Shown here in pieces: positions 43,565 to 53,112 of a stretch of 64,000 nucleotides of DNA. Both the position numbers and the translations under genes were made by a program. Position 1 is the first letter of the stretch; each line of letters begins with the position of its first letter. Where the stretch lies: the NCBI RefSeq assembly GCF_009708075.1, contig NZ_WMBT01000002.1, forward strand, positions 372,001 through 436,000, given 5' to 3'. The DNA is from Paracoccus lichenicola. GTDB taxonomy: Bacteria; Pseudomonadota; Alphaproteobacteria; Rhodobacterales; Rhodobacteraceae. Below the pieces are notes generated by a model. That model was not told the origin of the DNA. It saw nothing but the letters and a program-made list of their open reading frames with translations, and ran no database searches.

Positions 43565-44346
43565 TGCTGGACGATTTCTTCATCCGCGCCGTGTTGGCGG
43601 GGCTTGGCGTGGCCGCGGTCGCGGGACCCTTGGGCAGCTTCGTGGTCTGGCGGCGCATGGCCTATTTCGGCGATTCCACCGCTCATGCGGCGATCCTGGG
43701 GGTGGCGGTCAGCCTAGCCTTCAACGCCTCGATCTATGCGGGAACGATGCTGGTGGCGCTGGCGATGGCGCTGGCCGTCTCGGTGCTGGCCACGCGCGGG
43801 CAGGCGATGGACACCGTCTTGGGCGTGTTGTCCCATTCCGCGCTCGCCGTCGGGCTGGTGGCGATCAGCTTCGTGCCGCAGGCGCGGTCGGATCTGTCGG
43901 CCTATCTGTTCGGCGACATCCTGGCCGTGGGCCGGGGCGACCTGGCGCTGATCTGGGCGGGCGCCGCGGGGGTGCTGGCCTTGCTGGCCTGGCGCTGGCA
44001 GCGGCTGCTGACCGCATCCGTCAACGAGGAGCTGGCGATGGCCGCGGGAATCGACCCGCGCGTCGAACGGCTGATCCTGTCGGTGGCCCTTGCGGTTGTG
44101 GTCGCGCTGTCGATTCGCGTCGTCGGATCGCTGCTGATTTCGGCACTGCTGATCGTTCCCGCCGCAGCCGCCCGCGGATTGTCGCGCACGCCGGAATGGA
44201 TGGCCGGCAATGCCACGCTGATAGCAAGCTTCGCCGTTCTGGCGGGGCTGTCGGCCAGCCTGCACCTGGACACGCCCGCAGGCCCTTCCATCGTCAGCGC
44301 GGCGGCGGTGATTTTCGCCCTGTCGCAGGCATTTCGGCGAGGCTAG
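43564..44346 (+). CDS. znuB: Zinc ABC transporter permease
   Basis: A 260-residue permease of the ABC-3 family with about eight membrane helices. Motifs: FVVWRRMAYFGDSTAHAAIL at the N-terminus, LFGDILAV, VNEELAMAAGIDPRVERL (the coupling loop to ZnuC), and IRVVGSLLISALLIVPAAAA. Overlaps znuC by TGATG. Completes zur-znuC-znuB; with divergent znuA it forms a full high-affinity zinc importer. Confidence 0.95.
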   Translation: MLDDFFIRAVLAGLGVAAVAGPLGSFVVWRRMAYFGDSTAHAAILGVAVSLAFNASIYAGTMLVALAMALAVSVLATRGQAMDTVLGVLSHSALAVGLVAISFVPQARSDLSAYLFGDILAVGRGDLALIWAGAAGVLALLAWRWQRLLTASVNEELAMAAGIDPRVERLILSVALAVVVALSIRVVGSLLISALLIVPAAAARGLSRTPEWMAGNATLIASFAVLAGLSASLHLDTPAGPSIVSAAAVIFALSQAFRRG

Positions 44347-44543
44347 TGCAGGATTGCCACACCCGCTGCTGACAGGCGTTTTGGCAGGAACCGGAGGTCC
44401 CCGAGGGTGTTGGCCAATATGCAACAGTCTGCACAAGCCAGCGACGGATTTGAATCAATGCGGCTTTCAAACCTCGGGGGATTGTGCAACTGTCGCCTCG
44501 ATGTTGCCGGTGACGGCAGCCTTCAACGAAACGGAGCATGATC

Positions 44544-44753
44544 ATGACCAAATTCGCTATTTTCGCTGCCGCCCTCGGCCTGACCGCTTCGTCGGCTCTG
44601 GCCGGTGGCTATGTCGCCCCCGTCGTCGACGTTGAGCCTGTCGTTGTGGAGGAGCGTCCCGCTTCGACCAACGCCGGCCTGGTTGTCCCGGCGCTGCTGC
44701 TGCTGGGTGTGATCGCCGCCGTCGCTTCGGATGACGACGACGACGACAGCTGA
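44544..44753 (+). CDS. Small exported protein with a poly-aspartate C-terminus
   Basis: A 69-residue protein. Signal peptide MTKFAIFAAALGLTASSALA, then a short mature part VAPVVDVEPVVVEERPAST, a second hydrophobic helix (AGLVVPALLLLGVIAAVA, about 45-62) and a tail SDDDDDDS. ATG 44544 has GGAG at 44533-44536; ATG 44538 is too close to it. It is probably a surface or inner-membrane microprotein with a negatively charged end. Not recognised as a named family, although such proteins recur in Rhodobacteraceae. Own terminator follows. Confidence 0.75.
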   Translation: MTKFAIFAAALGLTASSALAGGYVAPVVDVEPVVVEERPASTNAGLVVPALLLLGVIAAVASDDDDDDS

Positions 44754-44760
44754 TTTCTGA

Positions 44761-44813
44761 ACGGAACCCCGGTTCCGTCAGGTTTAAAGGGCTGGCCTTG
44801 GGCCAGCCCTTTT
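44761..44813 (+). terminator. Double hairpin ending in a Rho-independent terminator
   Basis: First a short hairpin ACGGAAC-CCCG-GTTCCGT (44761-44778), then a 12-bp stem AAAGGGCTGGCC (44786-44797) with GGCCAGCCCTTT (44801-44812), loop TTG, and a terminal T-run. The second is a strong terminator; the first may stabilise the 3' end of a short mRNA. Confidence 0.88.
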
Positions 44814-44874
44814 CCGTTGAAGGCCGCCCCCCGGGGGCGTAGCATGACGCCACGCCAGCCAACGCGGGGTGATC

Positions 44875-45273
44875 ATGCGCCGGCTTCTGATCCTGGTCCT
44901 GCTTGCCATGCCGGGACCGGCACCCGCCCAGACCGGGACCGAGGACGGGCTTGGCCTTGTCGAACGCGGCCTTGGCATCATCGCCGAAAACCTGTGGAAA
45001 GAGCTTGGTCCAGACCTCAACCGGTTGGGCCAGGACATGGGCGGCGCCCTGGCCGAGCTTGCGCCCATGCTGGAGGATCTGGCGGTGCTGGTGGACGACC
45101 TGGGCAACTATGACCCGCCCGAGCGTCTGGAGAACGGCGATGTCCTGATCCGCCGCAAGGCCGCTGCGCCCCCGCCGCCGCCGCTGGGGGAATCGCTGCG
45201 CGAGCCGGACGATGCCGCCCCTGCCCCGCCCCGGGTTCCGGTCGATCCAGACCAGCCGGAAATCCCGCTGTGA
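44875..45273 (+). CDS. Predicted periplasmic protein, function unknown
   Basis: A 132-residue exported protein. Signal peptide MRRLLILVLLAMPGPAPA, then an acidic amphipathic helix pair (LGLVERGLGIIAENLWKELG, PDLNRLGQDMGGALAELAPM), a LENGDVLIRRK strand, and a Pro-rich tail (PPPPPLGES, DPDQPEIPL). Proteins with this layout are common and unnamed in Rhodobacteraceae. Start chosen at ATG 44875; ATG 44869 is possible. No cysteine or metal motif. Confidence 0.78.
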   Translation: MRRLLILVLLAMPGPAPAQTGTEDGLGLVERGLGIIAENLWKELGPDLNRLGQDMGGALAELAPMLEDLAVLVDDLGNYDPPERLENGDVLIRRKAAAPPPPPLGESLREPDDAAPAPPRVPVDPDQPEIPL

Positions 45274-45331
45274 TCTGATCTGGACGGCCCGGCGATCCCC
45301 GGTCTAGGCTGCGGAAAAGACGGGGGAATGG

Positions 45332-45607
45332 ATGATGGCGGACCTGCTTGCGGCCCAGGCCACGGACGTGTTCCGCATCGGCCTGCTGATCGCCCTGTTG
45401 CTGACGGCGCTGCGCAACCGGCCGGTGACGGGGATGCTGCTGCCCTTGGCGGCGGGGGCAGTCTTCGTCGCGGTCATCATCCCGCTGACCGGCGCCACCA
45501 CCCGCCCCGAGCCGCTGTTTACGCAGGTGCTGACGGGGCTGGCAGTCAATGCCGCCTATCTTGCCATCGGACTGGCTGCCTGGTCGTTGTGGCGCGCGCG
45601 CCGGTAG
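45332..45607 (+). CDS. Small integral membrane protein, function unknown
   Basis: A 91-residue protein with three likely membrane helices at about residues 14-30, 33-52 and 65-86 (LTGLAVNAAYLAIGLAAWSL), and a basic end RARR. Two in-frame ATGs (45332 and 45335) fit the GGGGGA site almost equally. Convergent with the receiver at 45609, only one base from it. No family recognised. Confidence 0.7.
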   Translation: MMADLLAAQATDVFRIGLLIALLLTALRNRPVTGMLLPLAAGAVFVAVIIPLTGATTRPEPLFTQVLTGLAVNAAYLAIGLAAWSLWRARR

Positions 45608-45608
45608 C

Positions 45609-45971
45609 CTAGCCCAGCAGCCGCGTCATCTCGGCGCGCAGTTCCGACAGCTCGAAGGGCTTGGCGATGAACCCGTCCGCGCCCAGGGCAAGCCCGCGGC
45701 GCTTTTCGACAACCGAGCCGCGCGCGGTCATCAGCAGGATGCGCACCCCCGACAGGCCGGGATCGGCGCGCAGAAGCTCGACGATCTCGTAACCCGAGAT
45801 GTCGGGCAGCATCACGTCCAGCAGGACAAGATCGGGACGTTCGTCGCGGATTGCCGCCAGGGCGGCACGGCCTTCCGACAGGCGGGAATGGGCGTGTCCC
45901 TCGCGGGCCAGCAGGAATTCCAGCGCGATGGCGATGTTGTCCTCGTCCTCGACGACAAGAATCCTGGCCAT
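45609..45971 (-). CDS. Single-domain response regulator (receiver only), orphan
   Basis: A 120-residue CheY-like receiver. VVEDED at residues 6-11, phospho-acceptor Asp52 in VLLDVMLPDISGYEI, switch Thr in LLMTARG, conserved Lys in GFIAKPF. Start at 45971. No kinase is adjacent; downstream of an MHS transporter and acs on the same strand (70 bases from the transporter stop). Its N-terminal EDEDNIAIALEFLLAREG resembles EDEPNIAEAVRFILTREG of the receiver at 22476-22832, suggesting a common origin. Confidence 0.9.
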   Translation of the reverse strand: MARILVVEDEDNIAIALEFLLAREGHAHSRLSEGRAALAAIRDERPDLVLLDVMLPDISGYEIVELLRADPGLSGVRILLMTARGSVVEKRRGLALGADGFIAKPFELSELRAEMTRLLG

Positions 45972-46040
45972 GGGCCGCGCCTTCCCGATCTGAAACGGTG
46001 ACGGCGGGCCGGGGTGATCCGGCCCGCCCTTGCGTAGGGA

Positions 46041-47834
46041 TCAGACGCCGTCGTCGGCGAAGATGTCCTTCTTGTGGCTGTTGTTCGGCACGAACAGGGT
46101 GCCGATGATCACCGTCATCACCGCGATCACGATGGCATACCACAGGCCCGCATAGATGTTGCCGGTCTGGGCCGAGATCGCGAAGGCGGTCGCGGGCAGC
46201 AGGCCCCCGAACCAGCCGTTGCCGATGTGATAGGGCAGCGACAGGCCGGAATAGCGGATCCGCGTCGGGTAAAGTTCCACCAGCTGCGCCGCGATCGGGC
46301 CATAGACCATCGTCACCAGCACGATCAGATAGGTCAGGATCAGCACGATCTTGATGTTCTGGGCGTTGAAGATGTCGAAGAAGTGGTCGGCCTTGGCGAT
46401 GGTGGTGTTGTCGGCCGCCGTCAGCGGATAGCCCGCAGCCGTCAGCGCGGCGTTGATTTCCGCCGTGAAGCGAGCCTTTTCCGCGGCCAGCGCGTCGCCC
46501 GTCAGGGCATTGGCGTCATAGGCCTGCACCACCGTCTCGCCCACCTGGACCGAGGCCACGGTGCCCGCCGGCGCATCCACGGTTTCCGAATTGACCGAGG
46601 ATTTCGACAGGGTCGCCTTGACGATGTCGCAGCTGTTGTTGAACTGCGCGGTGCCCACCGGGTTGAACTGGAAGGAACAATCCTCGGGGGCGGCCGTGAC
46701 CGTCACGGGGATCTGCTGGGCGGCGTGCAGCGCGGGGTTCGCGACCGCCGTCAGCATCGGGAAGACCCACATGTAGGTCGCGGCGGCCAGGGCGCAGCCG
46801 CCCAGGATGATCGGCTTGCGGCCGATGCGGTCCGACAGCGACCCGAAGAAGATGAACCCGGCGGTGCCCAGGATCAGCGACCAGGCCACGAAGACGTTGG
46901 CGCTGAACTGATCGACCTTGATCACGTTCTGGATGAAGAATAGCGCGTAGAACTGGCCCGAATACCAGACCACGGCCTGGCCCGCCGTCAGGCCCAAGAG
47001 CGCGATCAGGGCGATCTTGCCGTTCTTCCAGTTGCCGAAGGCTTCCTTCAGCGGCGCCTTGGACGCGGCGCCTTCTTCCTTCATCTTCTTGAAGGCCGGG
47101 GATTCGTTCATCTGCAGGCGGATATACAGCGAGATCAGCAGCAGGAAGACCGAACCCAGGAACGGGATGCGCCAGCCCCAGGCACGGAACGGCTCCAGCA
47201 TGACCTGCGCGCCGGTGGCGTCCAGCAGCGGCTGGCCGTCCAGGCCCACCTGCGGCACCGTCGGATAGTTGCCGTTGACATAGGCCGTGACCAGCAGGAT
47301 CACGACCAGCGACAACAGCAGCCCCAGCGTGGCCGTGGTCTGGATGAAGGCCGTGAAGTAGCCGCGCTGGTTCGATGGCGCGTGCTCGGCCACATAGACC
47401 GCAGCCCCGCCGTATTCGCCGCCAAGCGCCAGGCCCTGCAACATGCGCAGCGCGATCAGGATGATCGGCGCGGCGATGCCCCAGGACGCGTATCCCGGCA
47501 GCAGGCCGACCAGGAAGGTCGAGGCGCCCATGATCAGGATGGTGGCCAGGAAGGTGTATTTCCGCCCGATCACGTCGCCCAGGGCGCCGAAGACCAGCGC
47601 GCCGAAGGGACGCACCAGGAAGCCCGCCGCGAAGGCCAGCAGCGCGAACACGTTGCGCGTCGATTCCGGGAAGGCCGTGAAGAACTGCGCCCCGATGATC
47701 GAGGCCAGCGAGCCGTAAAGGTAGAAGTCGTACCATTCGAAGATCGTGCCCGCGGACGAGGCCAGGATGACCTTCTTTTCCTCGGATGTCATGGGACGCG
47801 AACGGGTCCTCGCGTCGGGCGATGCGTAAGCCAT
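46041..47834 (-). CDS. MHS/MFS-family transporter with a large periplasmic insertion
   Basis: A 597-residue permease of the metabolite:H+ symporter (ProP/ShiA-type) branch. MHS marks: ASSAGTIFEWYDFYLYGSLA, LVRPFGALVFGALGDVIGRK, RMLQGLALGGEYGGAAVYVA, LYPTRIRYSGLSLPYHIGNG. Between later helices, residues about 366-488 form a soluble insertion with two cysteines (EDCSFQF, NNSCDIV), likely periplasmic and possibly disulfide-bonded; this makes the protein about 150 residues longer than usual. Start ATG 47834 with GAGGAGG 5 bases upstream. Downstream of acs with a 194-base gap, so a carboxylate such as acetate or propionate is a reasonable substrate (inference). Confidence 0.9.
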   Translation of the reverse strand: MAYASPDARTRSRPMTSEEKKVILASSAGTIFEWYDFYLYGSLASIIGAQFFTAFPESTRNVFALLAFAAGFLVRPFGALVFGALGDVIGRKYTFLATILIMGASTFLVGLLPGYASWGIAAPIILIALRMLQGLALGGEYGGAAVYVAEHAPSNQRGYFTAFIQTTATLGLLLSLVVILLVTAYVNGNYPTVPQVGLDGQPLLDATGAQVMLEPFRAWGWRIPFLGSVFLLLISLYIRLQMNESPAFKKMKEEGAASKAPLKEAFGNWKNGKIALIALLGLTAGQAVVWYSGQFYALFFIQNVIKVDQFSANVFVAWSLILGTAGFIFFGSLSDRIGRKPIILGGCALAAATYMWVFPMLTAVANPALHAAQQIPVTVTAAPEDCSFQFNPVGTAQFNNSCDIVKATLSKSSVNSETVDAPAGTVASVQVGETVVQAYDANALTGDALAAEKARFTAEINAALTAAGYPLTAADNTTIAKADHFFDIFNAQNIKIVLILTYLIVLVTMVYGPIAAQLVELYPTRIRYSGLSLPYHIGNGWFGGLLPATAFAISAQTGNIYAGLWYAIVIAVMTVIIGTLFVPNNSHKKDIFADDGV

Positions 47835-48028
47835 CAATCCTCCTCCTGTTGGGCCAGCCGGCGGGCTGGCGTGGGGACCTGACGGTCAAGCCTTCTCCGG
47901 TCGCGTTTCCGGGCATCGGAACGCGTGCGGGGGATCGCTCGTCAGGCAGGTCTGGCGACGCCCGGTCCTCCTCACCGGATGCCGCCCTTTCGCGGTCGCA
48001 AGCGGGCCGGATGGCCCGTGTGCGGAAA

Positions 48029-49984
<1,956 letters not shown>

Positions 49985-50196
49985 CTTCCCTCCTCGCTTC
50001 GCTTGCCTGCCGCCCTGCTGGCGGCACCCGGCAAGCTTTCTGCCGTTCCCCGGGATAATGTTAATCACAATCCTGCTTTGCTGTTAAGTGTTTTCATGAA
50101 AAGGATAATTTTGAAAATTAATTGACCAATGATGGTGGGGAAATGTAAATCATTCACAAACTTGCAAAGCCCTCGCCAGAACGGCAGCCTTTGCCC

Positions 50197-50670
50197 ATGT
50201 CCAAGGATCCGATCCGCGCCACGACCGACGATGCCCGCCTGTCCGCACGGCAGATGCTGGGGGCGATGCGCCACGCGGTGCTGGCGGTAAACGATTCGGC
50301 AAGCGGCCACCCGCATCTGTCGAAGATCGCCTGCCAGATCGACGCGGACGGCGCCCCGGTGGCGCTGCTGTCCGGGCTGGCGGTCCACAGCCGCGCGCTG
50401 GCCGCCGATCCCCGCGCCGCGCTGCTGGTGGAAACGCAGGGCGAACGGGGCGATCCGATGACCTGGCCGCGCCTGTCGCTGCAGGTGACGGCGGCGGTGA
50501 TCGAGGGAGCCGATCTGCGCGACCGCTGGTTGCAGGCGCATCCCAAGGCGGCGGTCTTCATCGACCTGCCCGATTTCCGCTTCTGGCGGCTTCGACCGCA
50601 GGCGGGTTTCCTGAACGCAGGCTTCGGCGCGGCGTTCCGGTTGACGCCCGCCGATCTTGGCCTTGCCTAA
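50197..50670 (+). CDS. Pyridoxamine 5'-phosphate oxidase-like (HugZ-type) flavin-binding protein
   Basis: A 157-residue split-barrel protein. Family residues: ARQMLGAMRHAVLAVNDSAS, GHPHLSKIACQIDADGAPVA, SGLAVHSRALAADPRAALLV, and FWRLRPQAGFLNAGFG at the end, as in the HugZ/heme-utilisation branch that may bind FMN or heme. Start at ATG 50197 (MSKDPIRATT); a longer frame exists. Divergent from acs. Convergent with the spike-like gene, with a shared hairpin. Confidence 0.85.
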   Translation: MSKDPIRATTDDARLSARQMLGAMRHAVLAVNDSASGHPHLSKIACQIDADGAPVALLSGLAVHSRALAADPRAALLVETQGERGDPMTWPRLSLQVTAAVIEGADLRDRWLQAHPKAAVFIDLPDFRFWRLRPQAGFLNAGFGAAFRLTPADLGLA

Positions 50671-50675
50671 AAGAA

Positions 50676-50700
50676 ACCGCCGCGACGATGCCGCGGCGGT
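50676..50700 (-). terminator. Terminator for the spike-like gene
   Basis: Perfect 9-bp inverted repeat ACCGCCGCG (50676-50684) and CGCGGCGGT (50692-50700) around ACGATGC. On the minus strand it is followed by TTTCTTTT, so it ends transcription of the gene at 50710-53004; it may also act on the plus strand. Confidence 0.8.
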
Positions 50701-50709
50701 CCGGGTTCC

Positions 50710-53004
50710 TTACTGCGGGCGGTCCATCCGGGCATAGATGCTGACCCTGCCCTTCACCGCCGAGGGCCAGTTGAGGCGGACCTGGCGCTTGGTCGTCCCG
50801 ATCTCGGTCTGGACCCAGGGGGCGGCATCGGTCCGCGCCCCCGCGGCATTGGTGATGGCCGTTTCCGCGATCACCGACTGGACCGACTTGGCCCATCCCT
50901 TGAAGGGCAGCCCCTCGATCACCGGCAGGGTCCAGGTCGTCGAGGCCGAAGTCTGGTTGTGCTGCAGCATCAACGGGTTCGAGACATAGTTCCTGACCCC
51001 GTTGAAGGTGTTCCCCTCGAATTGCAGGTTGCGCATGTTGCCGTAGTTCAGGTCGGCAATCGACGTGTCCACCCGCTCGATCCGGTCGATGTCGCCGTAA
51101 AGCGCCTTGAAGACGTTGCTGGTCACGGTCAGCCCGTGGATGAAATGCCCAGTGCCATAAGGCTTGACCGTCAGCCAGGTGAACCAGGCGGCGGTGTTGG
51201 AACACAGGCAGGTGTTGCCGTTGATGGTCAGCCCGCCAAAGCTGAACTCGGACCCGGTGTAGTTCGGCGTGGCGCTGTGTTCGTTGGTCCACTCGATCGA
51301 GGCGTTGTCGATGTAGTTGCCGTTGATCGTGGTCTGCACGTTGGGTTGGGTCAGCACCAGGCCGGCATAGCGCAACCCCTCGCCCGACCCGTCGCCCTGG
51401 AACCAGTGGTTGCCCGAGATGATGTGCCCGCCGCCGTCGGCCACCATGAAATGCGCGAAGCGGACAAAGCGGTTGTCGCGGATCTTCACATCATTGGCGT
51501 TCACGTTGATGGCGATGGTGTTGCGTTGCTGGGCAGGCAGGTCCATCTCGTTGGACAGGAACTGGCAGCGGTCCACCAGCATGTCCTGGCAGCCCCGCCC
51601 GATCGAGGTGATGCCCCGGTCCCTGGGCTTGGTCATGTAGCAGTCGCGCAGCGCGATCATGTCCCCCTTGGGCGGCAGCATGATGCCGCTGGCGATCCCC
51701 TCGCAGTTCAGGTCCAGATCGACGAAGTTCAGCCGCGAGATCTGCTCGACCCCCGAAAAGTCGAACAGATAGCGATAGCGTTCAAAGGCATAGCTGCGCG
51801 TCCCTGCCCCGCCATGAAGCGGCTGCGACAGGGTCAGCGTCCTGGCCGCCACGTCCTTGGCGTTCACATAGACCTCGCGCCCCACGCCGTTGCCGATCAC
51901 GCGGCTGCCGACCTCGATGGCGGCGACATTGGCGACGTTCGACAGCCGCAGCGGCTGCGCGGGGTCATAGGTGGCCGCGCTGGTCCATTTGCCGGTGTCC
52001 CAGGCGGTGCCCGCGGTGACGCCGATGCTGCCGTTGCAGATCACGCGGCGGTTGGAAAAGCCGGTCAGGTCCGGGGCCAGCGCGCTGATGACCAGCGGCT
52101 CGTCCAGATCGACGCGCCGCCCGCACAGGTCCAGCGAGACATGGTCGGTATAGCCGAACAACGCCTGCAACGCCTTCTTCATGCCCAGCGTCTCGCTGCC
52201 GAAGGCGTCGGCATAGGTGGGGAAGTCATAGCTTTGCAGAAGGGACAGGGTGGTGTCGGCGGGCGTGCGGATGGTGCCCTTGAAGCGGATCCGGCTGTTG
52301 ATGCCCAGGTCTCCGCTGATGAAGAACGTCCCCTCGGGCACCAGGATGGACCCGCCATTCGCGGCATTGTCCGCTGCGACAAAGGCCGCGCGGTCGTTGG
52401 TGACGCCGTCGCCCTTGGCGCCATAGTCGCGCACGTCCACCCAGTCGATCAGGGACGGGATGAAGGCCGCCGTCACGTCCTCGATCCGCACCGATTCGAT
52501 GCGGAAGGCGCCGCCGTTCGCGCCCACCAGATCCAGCCCGAAATGGCCATAGACCGGCGCGGTGCCCCAGGCCATGTCCACGCCGCGCCGCGATCCGACG
52601 CCGACGATGGCGCTGATTTCCACCACCTCGCCATAGGCGGTCAGGGGCACGGTCGGCCCGACCTCGACCAGGCCGGTCACATGGCCGCGCGACCCGTTGC
52701 CCGCCCATCCGGCGATGCGCGCGGAACACAGCGCCCCGGCCACCGCCTTGATGCGGGCCGAGACGCGCAGGTAAACGCCCGGGATCATCGGCGTTTCGCC
52801 CATGAAGCGGACGCTTGTCGTGGTCTGCTGCTTCATCACCTCGAGGCAGGTGCCGAAGTCCTGGTCCGCCGGGACCAGCGCGCCGTTGTCGGCGGATCCC
52901 CAGGTGGCGCTGCCCGGCGTGCCGTCCGTGCAGGACCAGGCGTTCAGCCCGCCCCGGAAGGCGGGCGGCATCAGCAAAAGCCCGTTGGTGATCGCGATGT
53001 TCAT
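50710..53004 (-). CDS. Right-handed beta-helix spike-like protein (glycosyl hydrolase 28-related; phage or gene-transfer-agent spike type)
   Basis: A 764-residue protein without signal peptide or membrane helix. Residues about 1-185 form a carbohydrate-binding-like module starting MNIAITNGLLLMPPAFRGGL. At about 190, WVDVRDYGAKGDGVTNDRAA is the pectate-lyase superfamily (Pectate_lyase_3) entry motif typical of phage tail spikes, followed by a long beta-helix with repeated turns (CQFLSNEM, NDVKIRDNRFVRF, TINGNYIDN, LTINGNTCLC). The absence of a signal peptide is compatible with a virion part. The N-terminus resembles head-spike (GhsB-type) proteins of Rhodobacterales gene transfer agents as I recall them; not searched. 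No other phage gene is adjacent. Convergent with the PPOX gene. Confidence 0.75.
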   Translation of the reverse strand: MNIAITNGLLLMPPAFRGGLNAWSCTDGTPGSATWGSADNGALVPADQDFGTCLEVMKQQTTTSVRFMGETPMIPGVYLRVSARIKAVAGALCSARIAGWAGNGSRGHVTGLVEVGPTVPLTAYGEVVEISAIVGVGSRRGVDMAWGTAPVYGHFGLDLVGANGGAFRIESVRIEDVTAAFIPSLIDWVDVRDYGAKGDGVTNDRAAFVAADNAANGGSILVPEGTFFISGDLGINSRIRFKGTIRTPADTTLSLLQSYDFPTYADAFGSETLGMKKALQALFGYTDHVSLDLCGRRVDLDEPLVISALAPDLTGFSNRRVICNGSIGVTAGTAWDTGKWTSAATYDPAQPLRLSNVANVAAIEVGSRVIGNGVGREVYVNAKDVAARTLTLSQPLHGGAGTRSYAFERYRYLFDFSGVEQISRLNFVDLDLNCEGIASGIMLPPKGDMIALRDCYMTKPRDRGITSIGRGCQDMLVDRCQFLSNEMDLPAQQRNTIAINVNANDVKIRDNRFVRFAHFMVADGGGHIISGNHWFQGDGSGEGLRYAGLVLTQPNVQTTINGNYIDNASIEWTNEHSATPNYTGSEFSFGGLTINGNTCLCSNTAAWFTWLTVKPYGTGHFIHGLTVTSNVFKALYGDIDRIERVDTSIADLNYGNMRNLQFEGNTFNGVRNYVSNPLMLQHNQTSASTTWTLPVIEGLPFKGWAKSVQSVIAETAITNAAGARTDAAPWVQTEIGTTKRQVRLNWPSAVKGRVSIYARMDRPQ

Positions 53005-53076
53005 GACCTATCTCCTTCAGCCGCGGCAGGCGCATGGGTGAAGGGATAGTTACGAAACGGTTAACGCCGCCTTGAC

Positions 53077-53101
53077 GGGGCGGGCGTTGCAGCCCCGCCC
53101 C
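53077..53101 (-). terminator. GC-rich inverted repeat downstream of lpdA
   Basis: GGGGCGGGC (53077-53085) against GCCCCGCCCC (53092-53101) with one mismatch/bulge, loop GTTGCA. It lies 12 bases past the lpdA stop on the minus strand. No good T-run follows, so it is only a possible terminator. Confidence 0.45.
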
Positions 53102-53112
53102 GCGCAACGGTT

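Noticed and set aside
47853..47870. Hairpin GCCAGCC/GGCTGGC ahead of the MHS transporter, considered as a terminator for acs
   Set aside because: It has no T-run and lies right against the transporter ribosome site; role unclear, so not listed as a feature.
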